Part shown: piece by piece, positions 17,675 through 25,968 of the stretch
How positions within the stretch are numbered: the stretch's first letter is position 1
How the letters are laid out: every line of letters begins with the position of its first letter
Assembly: GCA_045540315.1 (NCBI GenBank)
Contig: JAZQHA010000168.1
Location: forward strand, 19,408 to 83,407
DNA: 64,000 bases
From: CAG-557 sp045540315
GTDB taxonomy: Bacteria > Bacillota > Clostridia > Oscillospirales > Acutalibacteraceae
Direction: 5' to 3'
Notes under the pieces: generated by a model
Told to the model about the DNA's origin: nothing
Database searches by the model: none
What the model saw: only the letters and a program-made list of their open reading frames with translations
Position numbers and translations under genes: made by a program

Positions 17675-17783
17675 GCCGCGAGGCGCCGAAGGCCCCTACG
17701 GGGCCTTCGGCCAGACCCAAGCGCAACAAAGTTGGCTTGGGTCCACAAAGAAAATAAGAATTTATTTTCTTTGGCCTCGCGGC
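17675..17783 (-). repeat. Cloverleaf repeat, copy 6, with long paired arms
   Basis: The core stem is GCCGCGAGGC (17675-17684) with GCCTCGCGGC (17774-17783), in the inverse hairpin order. The flanks also pair imperfectly for about 43 bp each, from TAGGGAGTG (17630) on the left to CACTCCCTTA (17820-17829) on the right, making the full element about 200 bp. It sits between mltG and the U32 gene. Confidence 0.93.
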
Positions 17784-17855
17784 CGTGGCGGCGGACTAGA
17801 AAAAAGCTATAAACGTGGTCACTCCCTTAGATTCAATTGAGGAAAGAGGATATTT

Positions 17856-19076
17856 TTGGAAAACAGTGTAAAGAAAATAAGGCCGGAGATTTTATCGCCA
17901 GCGGGAGATATGGAGCGATTAGTTTCTGCTGTAAAATTCGGTGCAGATGCGGTTTATTTAGCGGGCAAAGCTTTTGGCATGAGGACGTCGCCAAATAATT
18001 TTGGCGAAGAGGAGCTTGTGGATGCGGTTAAATTTGCACACGAGAATAATGTCAAGGTTTATTTAACGTGCAACACTTTGCCGCGAAATGATGAAGTAGA
18101 TAAATTACCTGAGTTTATTCAAAGTGCCGTTAGGGCTGATGTTGATGCATTTATTATAGCGGACATAGGTGTTTTACAGATGGTAAAAAAATACGCGCCT
18201 AATACGGATGTTCATATTTCGACGCAGGCTGGTGTTGTTAATTACCTTACAGCGCAGACTTTTTACGACATGGGAGCGAAACGTGTTGTTTTGGCGCGAG
18301 AGTTGTCGCTTGAGGACATAGCTACAATTCGAGCCAAGACGGATAATAACCTAGAGTTAGAGGTTTTTGTGCACGGCTCGATGTGCGTATCTTTCTCTGG
18401 ACGTTGTCTTTTATCGAGCTATTTAACGGGTCGAGATGCAAATCGAGGAGACTGTGCTCAGCCGTGTCGATGGAAGTATAATTTGGTTGAAGAGAATCGA
18501 CCGGGACAATTTTTCCCGGTTATTGAGGAAAGTAACGGCACATATTTTTTAAACTCGAGAGATCTTTGCATGATAAATCATCTTTCAGAGGTAGTTAAAG
18601 CGGGAGCAACTAGTTTGAAAATAGAGGGGAGAGCGAAGTCTGCTTATTACGTGGCCGTGACGACGAATGCCTACAAGCACGCAATAAATGCTTATATAGC
18701 AAGCCAGCCAATTGAGTCTTGGGTTAGTGAGGAACTTGAAAAAATCAGTCATCGTGAGTATAACACAGGATTCTTTTTTGGAAACGAACCGGGTCAAGTC
18801 TATGACAATGGTGGTTATGTTCGCGGCTATGATGTGGTGGCAGTATGTGATGGTTACAACGATGGTATGATGGAAATTTCTCAGCGGAACAAGTTCTTTA
18901 AAGGTGATACACTAGATGTCTTAGAGCCTGGTGGCAAGCCGTTTTTATTAAAAGTTGAGAAAATTTTTGATCAGTGGGGCAAAGAGGTTGATTCTACACC
19001 GCACGCGATGCAAAAGTTATTTGTACCGGTAAATAGAAAAGTTTTGCCAGGTGCGTATTTGCGCAAAAAAAGATGA
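17856..19076 (+). CDS. Peptidase U32 family protein, probable tRNA hydroxylation protein TrhP
   Basis: This 406-residue protein starts at TTG 17856 after AAAGAGGA. It begins with PEILSPAGDMERLVSAVKFGADAVY and contains VHGSMCVSFSGRCLLSSYL and DCAQPCRWKY, the U32 Cys-rich signature. Members (B. subtilis YrrN/YrrO, E. coli YegQ/TrhP) take part in prephenate-dependent 5-hydroxyuridine formation in tRNA, although the family name says peptidase. The mltG neighbour matches the Bacillus yrrL-yrrO order. A convergent hairpin (19086-19117) ends it. Confidence 0.85.
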   Translation: MENSVKKIRPEILSPAGDMERLVSAVKFGADAVYLAGKAFGMRTSPNNFGEEELVDAVKFAHENNVKVYLTCNTLPRNDEVDKLPEFIQSAVRADVDAFIIADIGVLQMVKKYAPNTDVHISTQAGVVNYLTAQTFYDMGAKRVVLARELSLEDIATIRAKTDNNLELEVFVHGSMCVSFSGRCLLSSYLTGRDANRGDCAQPCRWKYNLVEENRPGQFFPVIEESNGTYFLNSRDLCMINHLSEVVKAGATSLKIEGRAKSAYYVAVTTNAYKHAINAYIASQPIESWVSEELEKISHREYNTGFFFGNEPGQVYDNGGYVRGYDVVAVCDGYNDGMMEISQRNKFFKGDTLDVLEPGGKPFLLKVEKIFDQWGKEVDSTPHAMQKLFVPVNRKVLPGAYLRKKR

Positions 19077-19085
19077 GATGAAAAT

Positions 19086-19117
19086 GGCCCCGGCGCGCGG
19101 TATAGTGCGCCGGGGCC
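19086..19117. terminator. Bidirectional terminator-like hairpin with GCGGTATAGT loop
   Basis: GGCCCCGGCGC (19086-19096) and GCGCCGGGGCC (19107-19117) pair perfectly around the 10-base loop GCGGTATAGT. It lies between convergent genes (U32 and GerQ-like). The same loop occurs in the hairpin at 42496-42521 on a different stem. There is no strong T run. Confidence 0.7.
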
Positions 19118-19125
19118 TTAAGATA

Positions 19126-19689
19126 TTATCGATTTTTTAACTTTATAAATTTAATATCATCAAAATTACAAATTAAAAGTTCGCCAGTATTTGAGTCTCG
19201 TAGGATTATATAATTATCACCGAGGCCAACAAGAGTACCTTCCTGAGCTACAAGGGTATTGGTGCCAACTAAAAATTGTATTTTTACCATCTGGCCGATT
19301 TGTTTTTGCAAAAATTCCTTCATATCCTTTTCGGGTTGCATGTTATTTTGTGGCGCTGAAATGACATCTGGTTGCATGTTTTCGAGAGATTCTCTATTAG
19401 AAGGAAAAGTTTGTTCTTGCCGCTGAGGTGCCGCTGGAACCATGCTGGAGGAGCCGTCATTATTGGTGCCATTGTTCGAAGATGTTAAAGTTTGTTGCAT
19501 ATTGGCGCTGGAGGCACTATTTTGTACGTTATTATTGATTGGTTCGTTCCAGGTTGAGGAATTTAGATTATATCCGATTAAGTCTTCGACGTTAGACTGT
19601 GGAGTTTCCATTAGTTCATTAATGCCGTAAAGTCGATTTAAATCTAGCGGTTGTCGAGCGATATTATTTTCGCTGTTCATGTTTACCAT
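19126..19689 (-). CDS. GerQ-like spore coat protein
   Basis: The start is the Met at 19689 (MVNMNSENN), preceded by AGGAGG; the longer in-frame start has no site. The 187-residue protein has an Asn/Gln/Ser-rich middle (about 35-125) and a C-terminal domain beginning MKEFLQKQIGQMVKIQFLVG and ending GDNYIILRDSNTGELLICNF. That domain resembles the C-terminal domain of GerQ, a coat protein cross-linked by transglutaminase and needed for germination in Bacillus; the Gln-rich region would suit such cross-linking. The identification is by pattern only. Confidence 0.6.
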   Translation of the reverse strand: MVNMNSENNIARQPLDLNRLYGINELMETPQSNVEDLIGYNLNSSTWNEPINNNVQNSASSANMQQTLTSSNNGTNNDGSSSMVPAAPQRQEQTFPSNRESLENMQPDVISAPQNNMQPEKDMKEFLQKQIGQMVKIQFLVGTNTLVAQEGTLVGLGDNYIILRDSNTGELLICNFDDIKFIKLKNR

Positions 19690-19805
19690 GCAAATCCTCC
19701 TAAAAATATAAATATATTGCATAATATGAAGTAAGCTGCTTTTTGTTACTGTAAGTTTTGGCATAAAGAAAAAATTAAGGGAGCGCTCTAATTAAATGCC
19801 GCGGC

Positions 19806-19918
19806 GCCGCGAGGCGCCGAATGCCTGTTAGGGCATTCGGCTAATCCAAAGCACAACAAAGTTGGGCTTTGGACCACAACGAAAATAAATAAATATTTAT
19901 TTTCGTTGGCCTCGCGGC
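19806..19918 (-). repeat. Cloverleaf repeat, copy 7
   Basis: GCCGCGAGGC (19806-19815) pairs with GCCTCGCGGC (19909-19918). Inner hairpins are GCCGAATGCC..., a middle TCCAAAGCACAAC... with mismatches, and the AT-rich CAACGAAAATAA.... The AT-rich hairpin has CAACG/CGTTG in place of CAAAG/CTTTG, a paired change. Outer ends GGGAGCGCTC (about 19780) and GAGCGCTC (about 19960) resemble inverted termini. It lies in the divergent region between the GerQ-like gene and remA. Confidence 0.92.
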
Positions 19919-20074
19919 CGCGAGCGGCAAGCCTTTAAAAGGAGAAGATACTCAATGGAGCGCTCACAAGTTATACGCGGTTTGACAGGATAATCAGAAA
20001 ATTGATACAATATAAAAAAGAGTCATTTATTTGATTTGCCTAATGCGTATGTAAGTAGTGACGAGGAGCTAAGC

Positions 20075-20347
20075 ATGAAATTTATAAATATCGGGTTCGG
20101 AAATATGGTGTCGTCAACAAGAATTATAGCGATTGTCAGTCCAGAATCTGCACCAGTAAAGCGAGTTATTTCTGATGCACGAAGCAAAAATGAGCTAATT
20201 GATGCAACTTGTGGAAGACGAACACGTGCGGTACTTGTGACAGATAGCGAACATATTATTCTTTCGGCGTTGCAGCCAGAGACTATTGCAAATAGGTTAA
20301 AAGGCGATGTCTCGACAGATGAGGAGGACGCGGCGTTATATGAGTAG
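20075..20347 (+). CDS. remA: RemA family regulator (DUF370)
   Basis: This 90-residue protein begins MKFINIGFGNMVSSTRIIAIV and contains PVKRVISDARSKNELIDATCGRRTRAV, the RemA/DUF370 pattern. RemA is a DNA-binding activator of matrix genes in B. subtilis; in many Clostridia it heads the gmk-rpoZ operon as here. The ATG at 20075 has GAGGAG 6 bp upstream. The 3' end overlaps gmk by 8 bp. Confidence 0.92.
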   Translation: MKFINIGFGNMVSSTRIIAIVSPESAPVKRVISDARSKNELIDATCGRRTRAVLVTDSEHIILSALQPETIANRLKGDVSTDEEDAALYE

Positions 20348-20963
20348 TAAAGGCTTGCTAATTGTGCTATCTGGACCATCAGGTTGCGGAAAGGATACGA
20401 TTTTAGAAGCACTTTTTCAGACGGATGAAAATATAGTAAAATCAGTCTCAGCGACGACCCGCCAACCTAGAGCGAGCGAAATTGATGGGAAAGATTACTT
20501 TTTTGTATCGAAGGAGGATTTTACCAAGGCAATTGCAAATAATGAAATGCTTGAATATACAACGTATTGCGAAAATTATTATGGTACTAAAAAAAATGCC
20601 GTGGATGAGTTGCGAAATGATGGCAAAGACGTAATCTTGAAAATTGAAGTTGATGGTGCGATGCAAATCAAGGAAAAGTGTCCGGACTCAATTGGAATAT
20701 TTATTTTGCCGCCATCAATGGAAATTTTAGCGGACAGGCTCTCAAAACGTGGAACAGAAACTAGTTGCTCCTTAGAAAATAGGTTAAATCGAGCAAAAGA
20801 AGAAGTGCAGTTTGCGACTAACTACGATTACGTTGTGGTGAACGATGACATAAAAATGTGCGCGCAAGATATATATTCAATTATTAAATCGGAAAAATTA
20901 CGTACAGGTAGGCGCGAAAATATTATTAATGAGGTGTTGTTACAATGCAAAAACAATCTATAG
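20340..20963 (+). CDS. gmk: Guanylate kinase
   Basis: This 207-residue kinase has the P-loop GPSGCGKDT and the GMP-binding VSATTRQPRASEIDGKDYFF block, typical of Gmk, which phosphorylates GMP and dGMP. The ATG at 20340 overlaps the last 8 bp of remA; the GAGGAGG inside remA (about 20321) is its site. rpoZ overlaps its 3' end by 19 bp, so the genes are translationally coupled. Confidence 0.94.
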   Translation: MSSKGLLIVLSGPSGCGKDTILEALFQTDENIVKSVSATTRQPRASEIDGKDYFFVSKEDFTKAIANNEMLEYTTYCENYYGTKKNAVDELRNDGKDVILKIEVDGAMQIKEKCPDSIGIFILPPSMEILADRLSKRGTETSCSLENRLNRAKEEVQFATNYDYVVVNDDIKMCAQDIYSIIKSEKLRTGRRENIINEVLLQCKNNL

Positions 20964-21148
20964 AGGAATTGATGGCTGGCAAAAAAAGTAAGTACTCTCT
21001 TGTGATGGGTGTGGCAAAACGTGCCCGCGAAATTGCTGACATCGCTGACTTAAATGGGCAAGAGTTGCTAGAAAAACCAGTAAACTTGGCAGCAAAAGAC
21101 TTTAAAGACGGCAAATATGAGCTTTTTGAGCCGGAGATAAATGACTAA
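20945..21148 (+). CDS. rpoZ: RNA polymerase omega subunit
   Basis: This 67-residue protein contains KKSKYSLVMGVAKRAREIAD and the conserved NLAAKDFKDGKYEL, the omega signature. Omega assists beta-prime folding and core assembly. It lies between gmk and priA as in other Firmicutes, but coaBC, usually between rpoZ and priA, is missing here. Confidence 0.93.
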   Translation: MQKQSIEELMAGKKSKYSLVMGVAKRAREIADIADLNGQELLEKPVNLAAKDFKDGKYELFEPEIND

Positions 21149-21175
21149 TTTTTAGGTTTGGATTGAGGAAAGGTT

Positions 21176-23635
21176 ATGGCAGAGGAACTTATTGTGCAGG
21201 TGGCGGTCGACCAGATTGTTTACCACCTTGATAAGCCATATGACTATAAAATTTCGGCTGACTGGGTAAGTAACATAAAGCCTGGTTGTCGGGTCTTAGT
21301 TCCATTTGGGGCGGGCAACAAAAAGCGCCAAGGGATTGTTTTGCAAACAACTTTTTCCTCAAAGACCGATAAGCTAAAGACTGTTTTTGCGGTGCTGGAT
21401 TCGGCGCCGCTTTTGAATGGTGAAATGTTAAAACTTGCCGAGTTTATGAAGCAAAAATATTTTTGTACGCTCTTCGATGCAATTAAATTAATGATTCCCG
21501 CTGGTATGAATTTTAAGCTTCAGGAACACTTTAAGATAGCCAATAAAGTTGAGAATGAAACGGGCATTTTTTACGATGAAACAGAAAAAAAACTCATCTC
21601 GTATCTGCAAAGTGAGCCAACTTGGTTTTCGAAAGAACACTTGCTGAATAAATTTGGCGCAGGGACTCTTAACTGCTTAAAATCGCTGGAAACACAAGGC
21701 GTAATTGAGAAAAAAGAGGTCGAGAAGAGAACCTTAGCCGATGCTAAAGTAAAAATGGTTAAGCTAAAACAAGTTTTGCCAGACGATTTGAAACTGACGC
21801 CCAAACAAAAGCTTGTATATGAGGTTTTGCAAAATAAAGGTGGCCAAAGTTGCTCTGTTAAGGAAATAATGTACTTGACGGGTGTGGGCGCCTCGGTGGT
21901 TGAGAAGTTGGTGCAGAAGAATGTAGCGGAGTTTTTTGAGGACAAAGTTTACAGAGACCCGTATAAGAATGTAAAATTTTCGCAAGTTTCGCAGAAAATA
22001 AATTTAACTCAAGAGCAAACAGCGGCATATCACTCCATAAAAGATGCATACTTGTCGGAGGAGTATCGAGTCTCGTTGCTGTATGGCGTTACCGGAAGCG
22101 GAAAGACCTCTGTGTTTATGAAGTTAATTCAAGACGTTGTTGCAAAAGGCGAGAACGTTATTGTGATGGTTCCGGAGATTGCTTTGACGCCTCAGATGGT
22201 AGCTGCTTTTAAAAGTCGCTTCGAGGATAAGGTAGCGGTTTTTCATAGCGGACTTTCTCAAGGTGAGCGTCTTGATGAATATAAGCGGGTAAAAGATGGC
22301 CTTGTGAATGTGGTTATCGGGACGCGTTCGGCGGTATTTGCTCCGTTTGAGAATATTGGTTTGATTATAATCGATGAGGAGCAAGAAAGTAGCTACAAGT
22401 CTGATTCAGCACCAAGGTATCATTCGCGTGAGGTTGCGAAAATGCGTTGTGCGTACCATAAATGTCTGCTTTTACTTTCCTCTGCGACGCCATCTGTTGA
22501 GAGCTTTTTCTGGACGAAAAATAAAAACTATAGCATAAACGTATTGAAAAATCGCTACTCCGGTGCGAATTTACCTGAAGTTTCGATTGTCGACATGAAT
22601 AAGGAGTTGGAGGCCGGGAATTGTACGGCCTTAAGTCGAGAGCTTGACGAAAAATTATCACGAAATCTTGAGGCGCGTAAGCAATCAATTTTGCTGCTCA
22701 ATCGGAGAGGATATAATACTTTAGTTGTGTGCAGCGCGTGTTCTCAAGTTGTCACTTGCCCGAGTTGCAGTATTTCGTTAACTTATCACTTGGCGAATAA
22801 AAAACTTATGTGCCATTACTGTGGTTTTTCAATGGATATTACTGGAAAGTGTCCGTCTTGCCACGAAAAGCAACTGAAGTATCGTGGCGAGGGCACTCAA
22901 AAAATAGAGTTTGATTTACAAGAGCGATTTCCTCAAGCGAGAGTTTTGCGGATGGATACGGATGCCATGATGTCGAAGTTTGCTTATGAGGAGAAACTTA
23001 GGGCTTTTGAGGATGGAAAGTACGATATCATGTTGGGCACGCAGATGGTTGCAAAGGGGTTGAATTTTCCAAATGTAACTTTGGTGGGTGTTTTATCGGC
23101 GGATCAGGCCTTATATAGTGGAGACTTTCGAAGCTATGAGCGAACATTTTCTTTGCTTACTCAAGTTGTAGGGCGTGCTGGTCGCGCAAAGGATAAAGGC
23201 TATGCGGTTATTCAGACGTCTACTCCAGAAAATTCAGTTATAAAGTTGGCTGCTCAGCAGGATTATGACTCATTTTACAACGACGAAATAAATATGAGAA
23301 AAGTGATGCTATATCCTCCGTTTGTGAAGCTTTGTGTAGTGGGTTTCTCTGGCGAAAAAGAAATTAAAGTGCTCAATGCCGCAATTGAATTTTTTCATAT
23401 CTTAAAGACGAAAGTGCAAAAGGAATACCCAAAGTTTGCAATTAAAATTCTTGGGCCTGCCCCAGCTCAGATTATTAAGGTGAGTAACAAGTTTCGGTAT
23501 AAAATTATTATGAAGTTTGTAGATGAAAAAACGTTGCAGCGTTTGATAAAAGATACTATGCTAGAGTTTGGAAAATGTAAAAAGTATTCGGGTATTAGCT
23601 TATTCGTAGATGTGAACCCCGATGCGATTTTGTAA
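21176..23635 (+). CDS. priA: Primosomal protein N' (replication restart helicase PriA)
   Basis: This 819-residue helicase has the N-terminal 3'-DNA-binding domain, Walker A GVTGSGKTSVF near 303, DEEQESSYKSD (Walker B region) near 400, and an embedded zinc-binding region with eight Cys (VCSACSQVVTCPSC and CHYCG...CPSCHEK, about 518-562). It reloads the replicative helicase at stalled forks through DnaD/DnaB/DnaI in Firmicutes; dnaD and dnaC genes are found 10 kb downstream in this window. AGGAAAGGTT precedes the ATG. Confidence 0.96.
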   Translation: MAEELIVQVAVDQIVYHLDKPYDYKISADWVSNIKPGCRVLVPFGAGNKKRQGIVLQTTFSSKTDKLKTVFAVLDSAPLLNGEMLKLAEFMKQKYFCTLFDAIKLMIPAGMNFKLQEHFKIANKVENETGIFYDETEKKLISYLQSEPTWFSKEHLLNKFGAGTLNCLKSLETQGVIEKKEVEKRTLADAKVKMVKLKQVLPDDLKLTPKQKLVYEVLQNKGGQSCSVKEIMYLTGVGASVVEKLVQKNVAEFFEDKVYRDPYKNVKFSQVSQKINLTQEQTAAYHSIKDAYLSEEYRVSLLYGVTGSGKTSVFMKLIQDVVAKGENVIVMVPEIALTPQMVAAFKSRFEDKVAVFHSGLSQGERLDEYKRVKDGLVNVVIGTRSAVFAPFENIGLIIIDEEQESSYKSDSAPRYHSREVAKMRCAYHKCLLLLSSATPSVESFFWTKNKNYSINVLKNRYSGANLPEVSIVDMNKELEAGNCTALSRELDEKLSRNLEARKQSILLLNRRGYNTLVVCSACSQVVTCPSCSISLTYHLANKKLMCHYCGFSMDITGKCPSCHEKQLKYRGEGTQKIEFDLQERFPQARVLRMDTDAMMSKFAYEEKLRAFEDGKYDIMLGTQMVAKGLNFPNVTLVGVLSADQALYSGDFRSYERTFSLLTQVVGRAGRAKDKGYAVIQTSTPENSVIKLAAQQDYDSFYNDEINMRKVMLYPPFVKLCVVGFSGEKEIKVLNAAIEFFHILKTKVQKEYPKFAIKILGPAPAQIIKVSNKFRYKIIMKFVDEKTLQRLIKDTMLEFGKCKKYSGISLFVDVNPDAIL

Positions 23636-23658
23636 AAAAATAGAGGGATGTGTATATT

Positions 23659-24132
23659 ATGGCAGTTCGAAATGTAGTATTAGAAGGAGATCCTGTCTTG
23701 ACAAAAAAGTGCCGTGTCGTTGAGAAGTTTGATGAGAGGTTAGCTCAACTTATCGACGATATGGTCGAAACTATGCACTTGAAAAATGGCGTCGGTTTAG
23801 CCGCTCCACAAGTGGGAATATTAAAAAGAGTCGTTGTAATTCAAATCGAGCCAAATGGAAAAATTTTTGAGCTCGTTAATCCAGAAATTATCGAGACTTC
23901 AGGTGCCCAGGAAAGCGTAGAGGGCTGCTTGTCTTGTCCGGGTGAGTTTGGCATTACCCGTAGGCCTATGAAAGTTAAAATAAAAGCGCAAGATCGTTTC
24001 GGCAATGAGCATTTCTACATGGGTGAGGCCCTACTTGCTAAAGCCTTTTGCCACGAGATCGATCATCTTGATGGAATTTTATTTAAGACCCATGCTATTC
24101 GCATGCTTGAGCCGGATGAGCTTGATGGTTAA
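23659..24132 (+). CDS. def: Peptide deformylase
   Basis: This 157-residue metalloenzyme has all three motifs: GVGLAAPQVG, EGCLS and HEIDHLDG. It removes the formyl group from nascent proteins. The ATG at 23659 (MAVRNVV) is preferred to the in-frame GTG at 23650, which lies only 3 bp after AGAGGGA. fmt, which makes the formyl-Met-tRNA, follows after a cloverleaf element. Confidence 0.95.
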   Translation: MAVRNVVLEGDPVLTKKCRVVEKFDERLAQLIDDMVETMHLKNGVGLAAPQVGILKRVVVIQIEPNGKIFELVNPEIIETSGAQESVEGCLSCPGEFGITRRPMKVKIKAQDRFGNEHFYMGEALLAKAFCHEIDHLDGILFKTHAIRMLEPDELDG

Positions 24133-24156
24133 TTTGAAATTGCGTTAAAGCAATAA

Positions 24157-24274
24157 GCCAAGGCGCGGGCACCGCCCATGCATCTTTGATGCATGGGCGG
24201 GAACAAAATTTAAATTTTGTTCCCGCCTGGCCCAACATATTTTACGTTGGGCCGGGCGGTGCCCGCGCCTTGGC
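24157..24274. repeat. Cloverleaf repeat, copy 8, unrelated sequence
   Basis: A perfect 20-bp outer stem (24157-24176 with 24255-24274, beginning GCCAAGGCGCGGG) encloses three hairpins: CCCATGCATC... (about 24175-24198), GGGAACAAAATTT... (about 24199-24227) and GGCCCAACATA... (about 24229-24252). The cloverleaf layout is that of the other copies, but neither the outer stem nor the hairpins share their sequence. It lies between def and fmt, which are normally co-transcribed. Confidence 0.85.
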
Positions 24275-24326
24275 AAGCGAGAGTCTACAATTTTTTGAAC
24301 TAACATAAAGGTAAAGGGTGATAAAG

Positions 24327-25250
24327 ATGAGACTGATTTTTATGGGCACACCGGACTTTGCGGTACCGTGCCTAGAGAAATTGATTAAATCGGGTGAAGA
24401 AGTTGTTGGGGTATTTACTCAACCGGACAAGAAGGTTGGGCGAAAGCAGATTTTAACAGCGCCACCGGTAAAGGAGTTGGCGATGGCAAATGAGGTACCG
24501 GTATACCAACCGACGAGTCTTCGAAACGAAGAGACAATAAGTTTAATCGCATCGTTAAGGCCAGATTTGATAGTTGTAGTGGCGTATGGTAAAATATTAC
24601 CGAAAGCTGTTTTGGAGGTACCGGCGAAAGGTTGTGTAAATGTGCATGGTTCGTTGTTGCCGAAGTATAGAGGAGCTGCGCCGATACAGTGGTCGGTGAT
24701 AAACGGTGAGCAGGTTACGGGCGTGACAACGATGTACATGGATGAAGGCTTGGATACCGGTGATATGCTTTTAAAGGCGGAGACGCAAATTGGAGAAAAC
24801 GAGACATCGGGAGAGCTTTTTGAGCGATTAAGTGTTATTGGAGCGGAGCTTTTAATTGAGACGATACAACAGATAAAGGACGGTTGTGTTGTAAGGGAGA
24901 AGCAAAATGATGCCGAGGCTACCTATGCACCAATACTGGACAAAAGTTTATCTAACATCGACTGGAATAAACCTGCGCGTGAAATTTATAACTTAGTGCG
25001 AGGATTAAACCCTTGGCCGGTGGCGATGACTTTTTTGGACGGGAAAACCTTGAAAATATACAGAACTCAAATGGTTGGGCCGCACAAAGGAAAAGCAGGG
25101 GAGGTCTTGAGCATTAAACCGCTTGTAGTTAGTTGTGGGGGAGATACTGCACTTGAAATTTTAGAGGTTCAGATGGAATCAAAAAAGCGAATGACAGCTG
25201 AGGATTTTATTCGAGGTTGTAAGCTAGAAGCAGGGTCAATTTTAGGGTAA
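24327..25250 (+). CDS. fmt: Methionyl-tRNA formyltransferase
   Basis: This 307-residue enzyme begins MRLIFMGTPDFAVPCLEKL and has the catalytic SLLPKYRGAAPIQW block (Asn-His region NVHGSLLP). It formylates Met-tRNA(fMet) with 10-formyl-THF. The ATG at 24327 has AAAGGG 8 bp upstream; the in-frame GTG at 24318 overlaps that site. The C-terminal domain is complete. rsmB, often next, is absent. Confidence 0.95.
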   Translation: MRLIFMGTPDFAVPCLEKLIKSGEEVVGVFTQPDKKVGRKQILTAPPVKELAMANEVPVYQPTSLRNEETISLIASLRPDLIVVVAYGKILPKAVLEVPAKGCVNVHGSLLPKYRGAAPIQWSVINGEQVTGVTTMYMDEGLDTGDMLLKAETQIGENETSGELFERLSVIGAELLIETIQQIKDGCVVREKQNDAEATYAPILDKSLSNIDWNKPAREIYNLVRGLNPWPVAMTFLDGKTLKIYRTQMVGPHKGKAGEVLSIKPLVVSCGGDTALEILEVQMESKKRMTAEDFIRGCKLEAGSILG

Positions 25251-25263
25251 AGGGGACATAATT

Positions 25264-25968
25264 ATGTACGGATTTTATTATTTTGATTACACGTATTTTT
25301 TGTTTATGCTACCAGCTCTTATCGTTTCGTTGTATGCTCAGTTTAAGGTAAATAGCACATTTGCCAAGTATTCAAAGGTACAAAACTCAAATGGTCTAAC
25401 TGGTGCCGAGGCTGCAGATAAGGTTTTGATGAAAAATAATGTGGCAGGAGTCAGTGTGGAGCACATTCGTGGAGAGCTCAATGACCATTTTGATCCACGC
25501 ACAAATGTTATAAAGCTTTCCGACTCAGTGCATTCTTCGACGTCTGTGGCAGCGGTTGGTGTGGCGGCGCACGAGGCGGGGCATGCGGTACAATATGCGC
25601 ACGGGTATTCTCCGATGAAGCTGCGTTCAGCTTTGGTACCGGTAACGAACATTGGGTCGACTTTGTCTATGCCGTTAATCTTTATTGGCTTTATGTTGCC
25701 GGTTCAGTACGACTTTGTTGTAAAAATTGGAATTGCTTTTTTTAGCTTGGCTGTGCTTTTTCAACTAGTCACATTGCCGGTTGAATTCGATGCGAGTCGC
25801 CGTGCAATAGCTACGTTGGAGAATAGTGGAACTCTTCGCGGGGAAGAGCTAGCTGGTGCAAGAAAAGTTCTAACAGCGGCGGCATTAACGTATGTGGCAG
25901 CGACTTTTTCTTCTGTCATGTTGCTGCTAAGGTTACTATTGAGTGTGGGAAGTCGACGCGATGATTGA
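25264..25968 (+). CDS. Membrane zinc metallopeptidase, YugP type
   Basis: This 234-residue protein has an N-terminal membrane segment, the zinc motif HEAGH in VGVAAHEAGHAVQYAHGYSP, and three further membrane segments in the C-terminal half. It belongs to the YugP-like DUF2268-unrelated group of neutral zinc metallopeptidases whose substrates are unknown. AGGGGAC precedes the ATG. It overlaps rlmN by 8 bp and holds a place commonly seen for this gene between fmt and rlmN in Clostridia. Confidence 0.85.
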   Translation: MYGFYYFDYTYFLFMLPALIVSLYAQFKVNSTFAKYSKVQNSNGLTGAEAADKVLMKNNVAGVSVEHIRGELNDHFDPRTNVIKLSDSVHSSTSVAAVGVAAHEAGHAVQYAHGYSPMKLRSALVPVTNIGSTLSMPLIFIGFMLPVQYDFVVKIGIAFFSLAVLFQLVTLPVEFDASRRAIATLENSGTLRGEELAGARKVLTAAALTYVAATFSSVMLLLRLLLSVGSRRDD

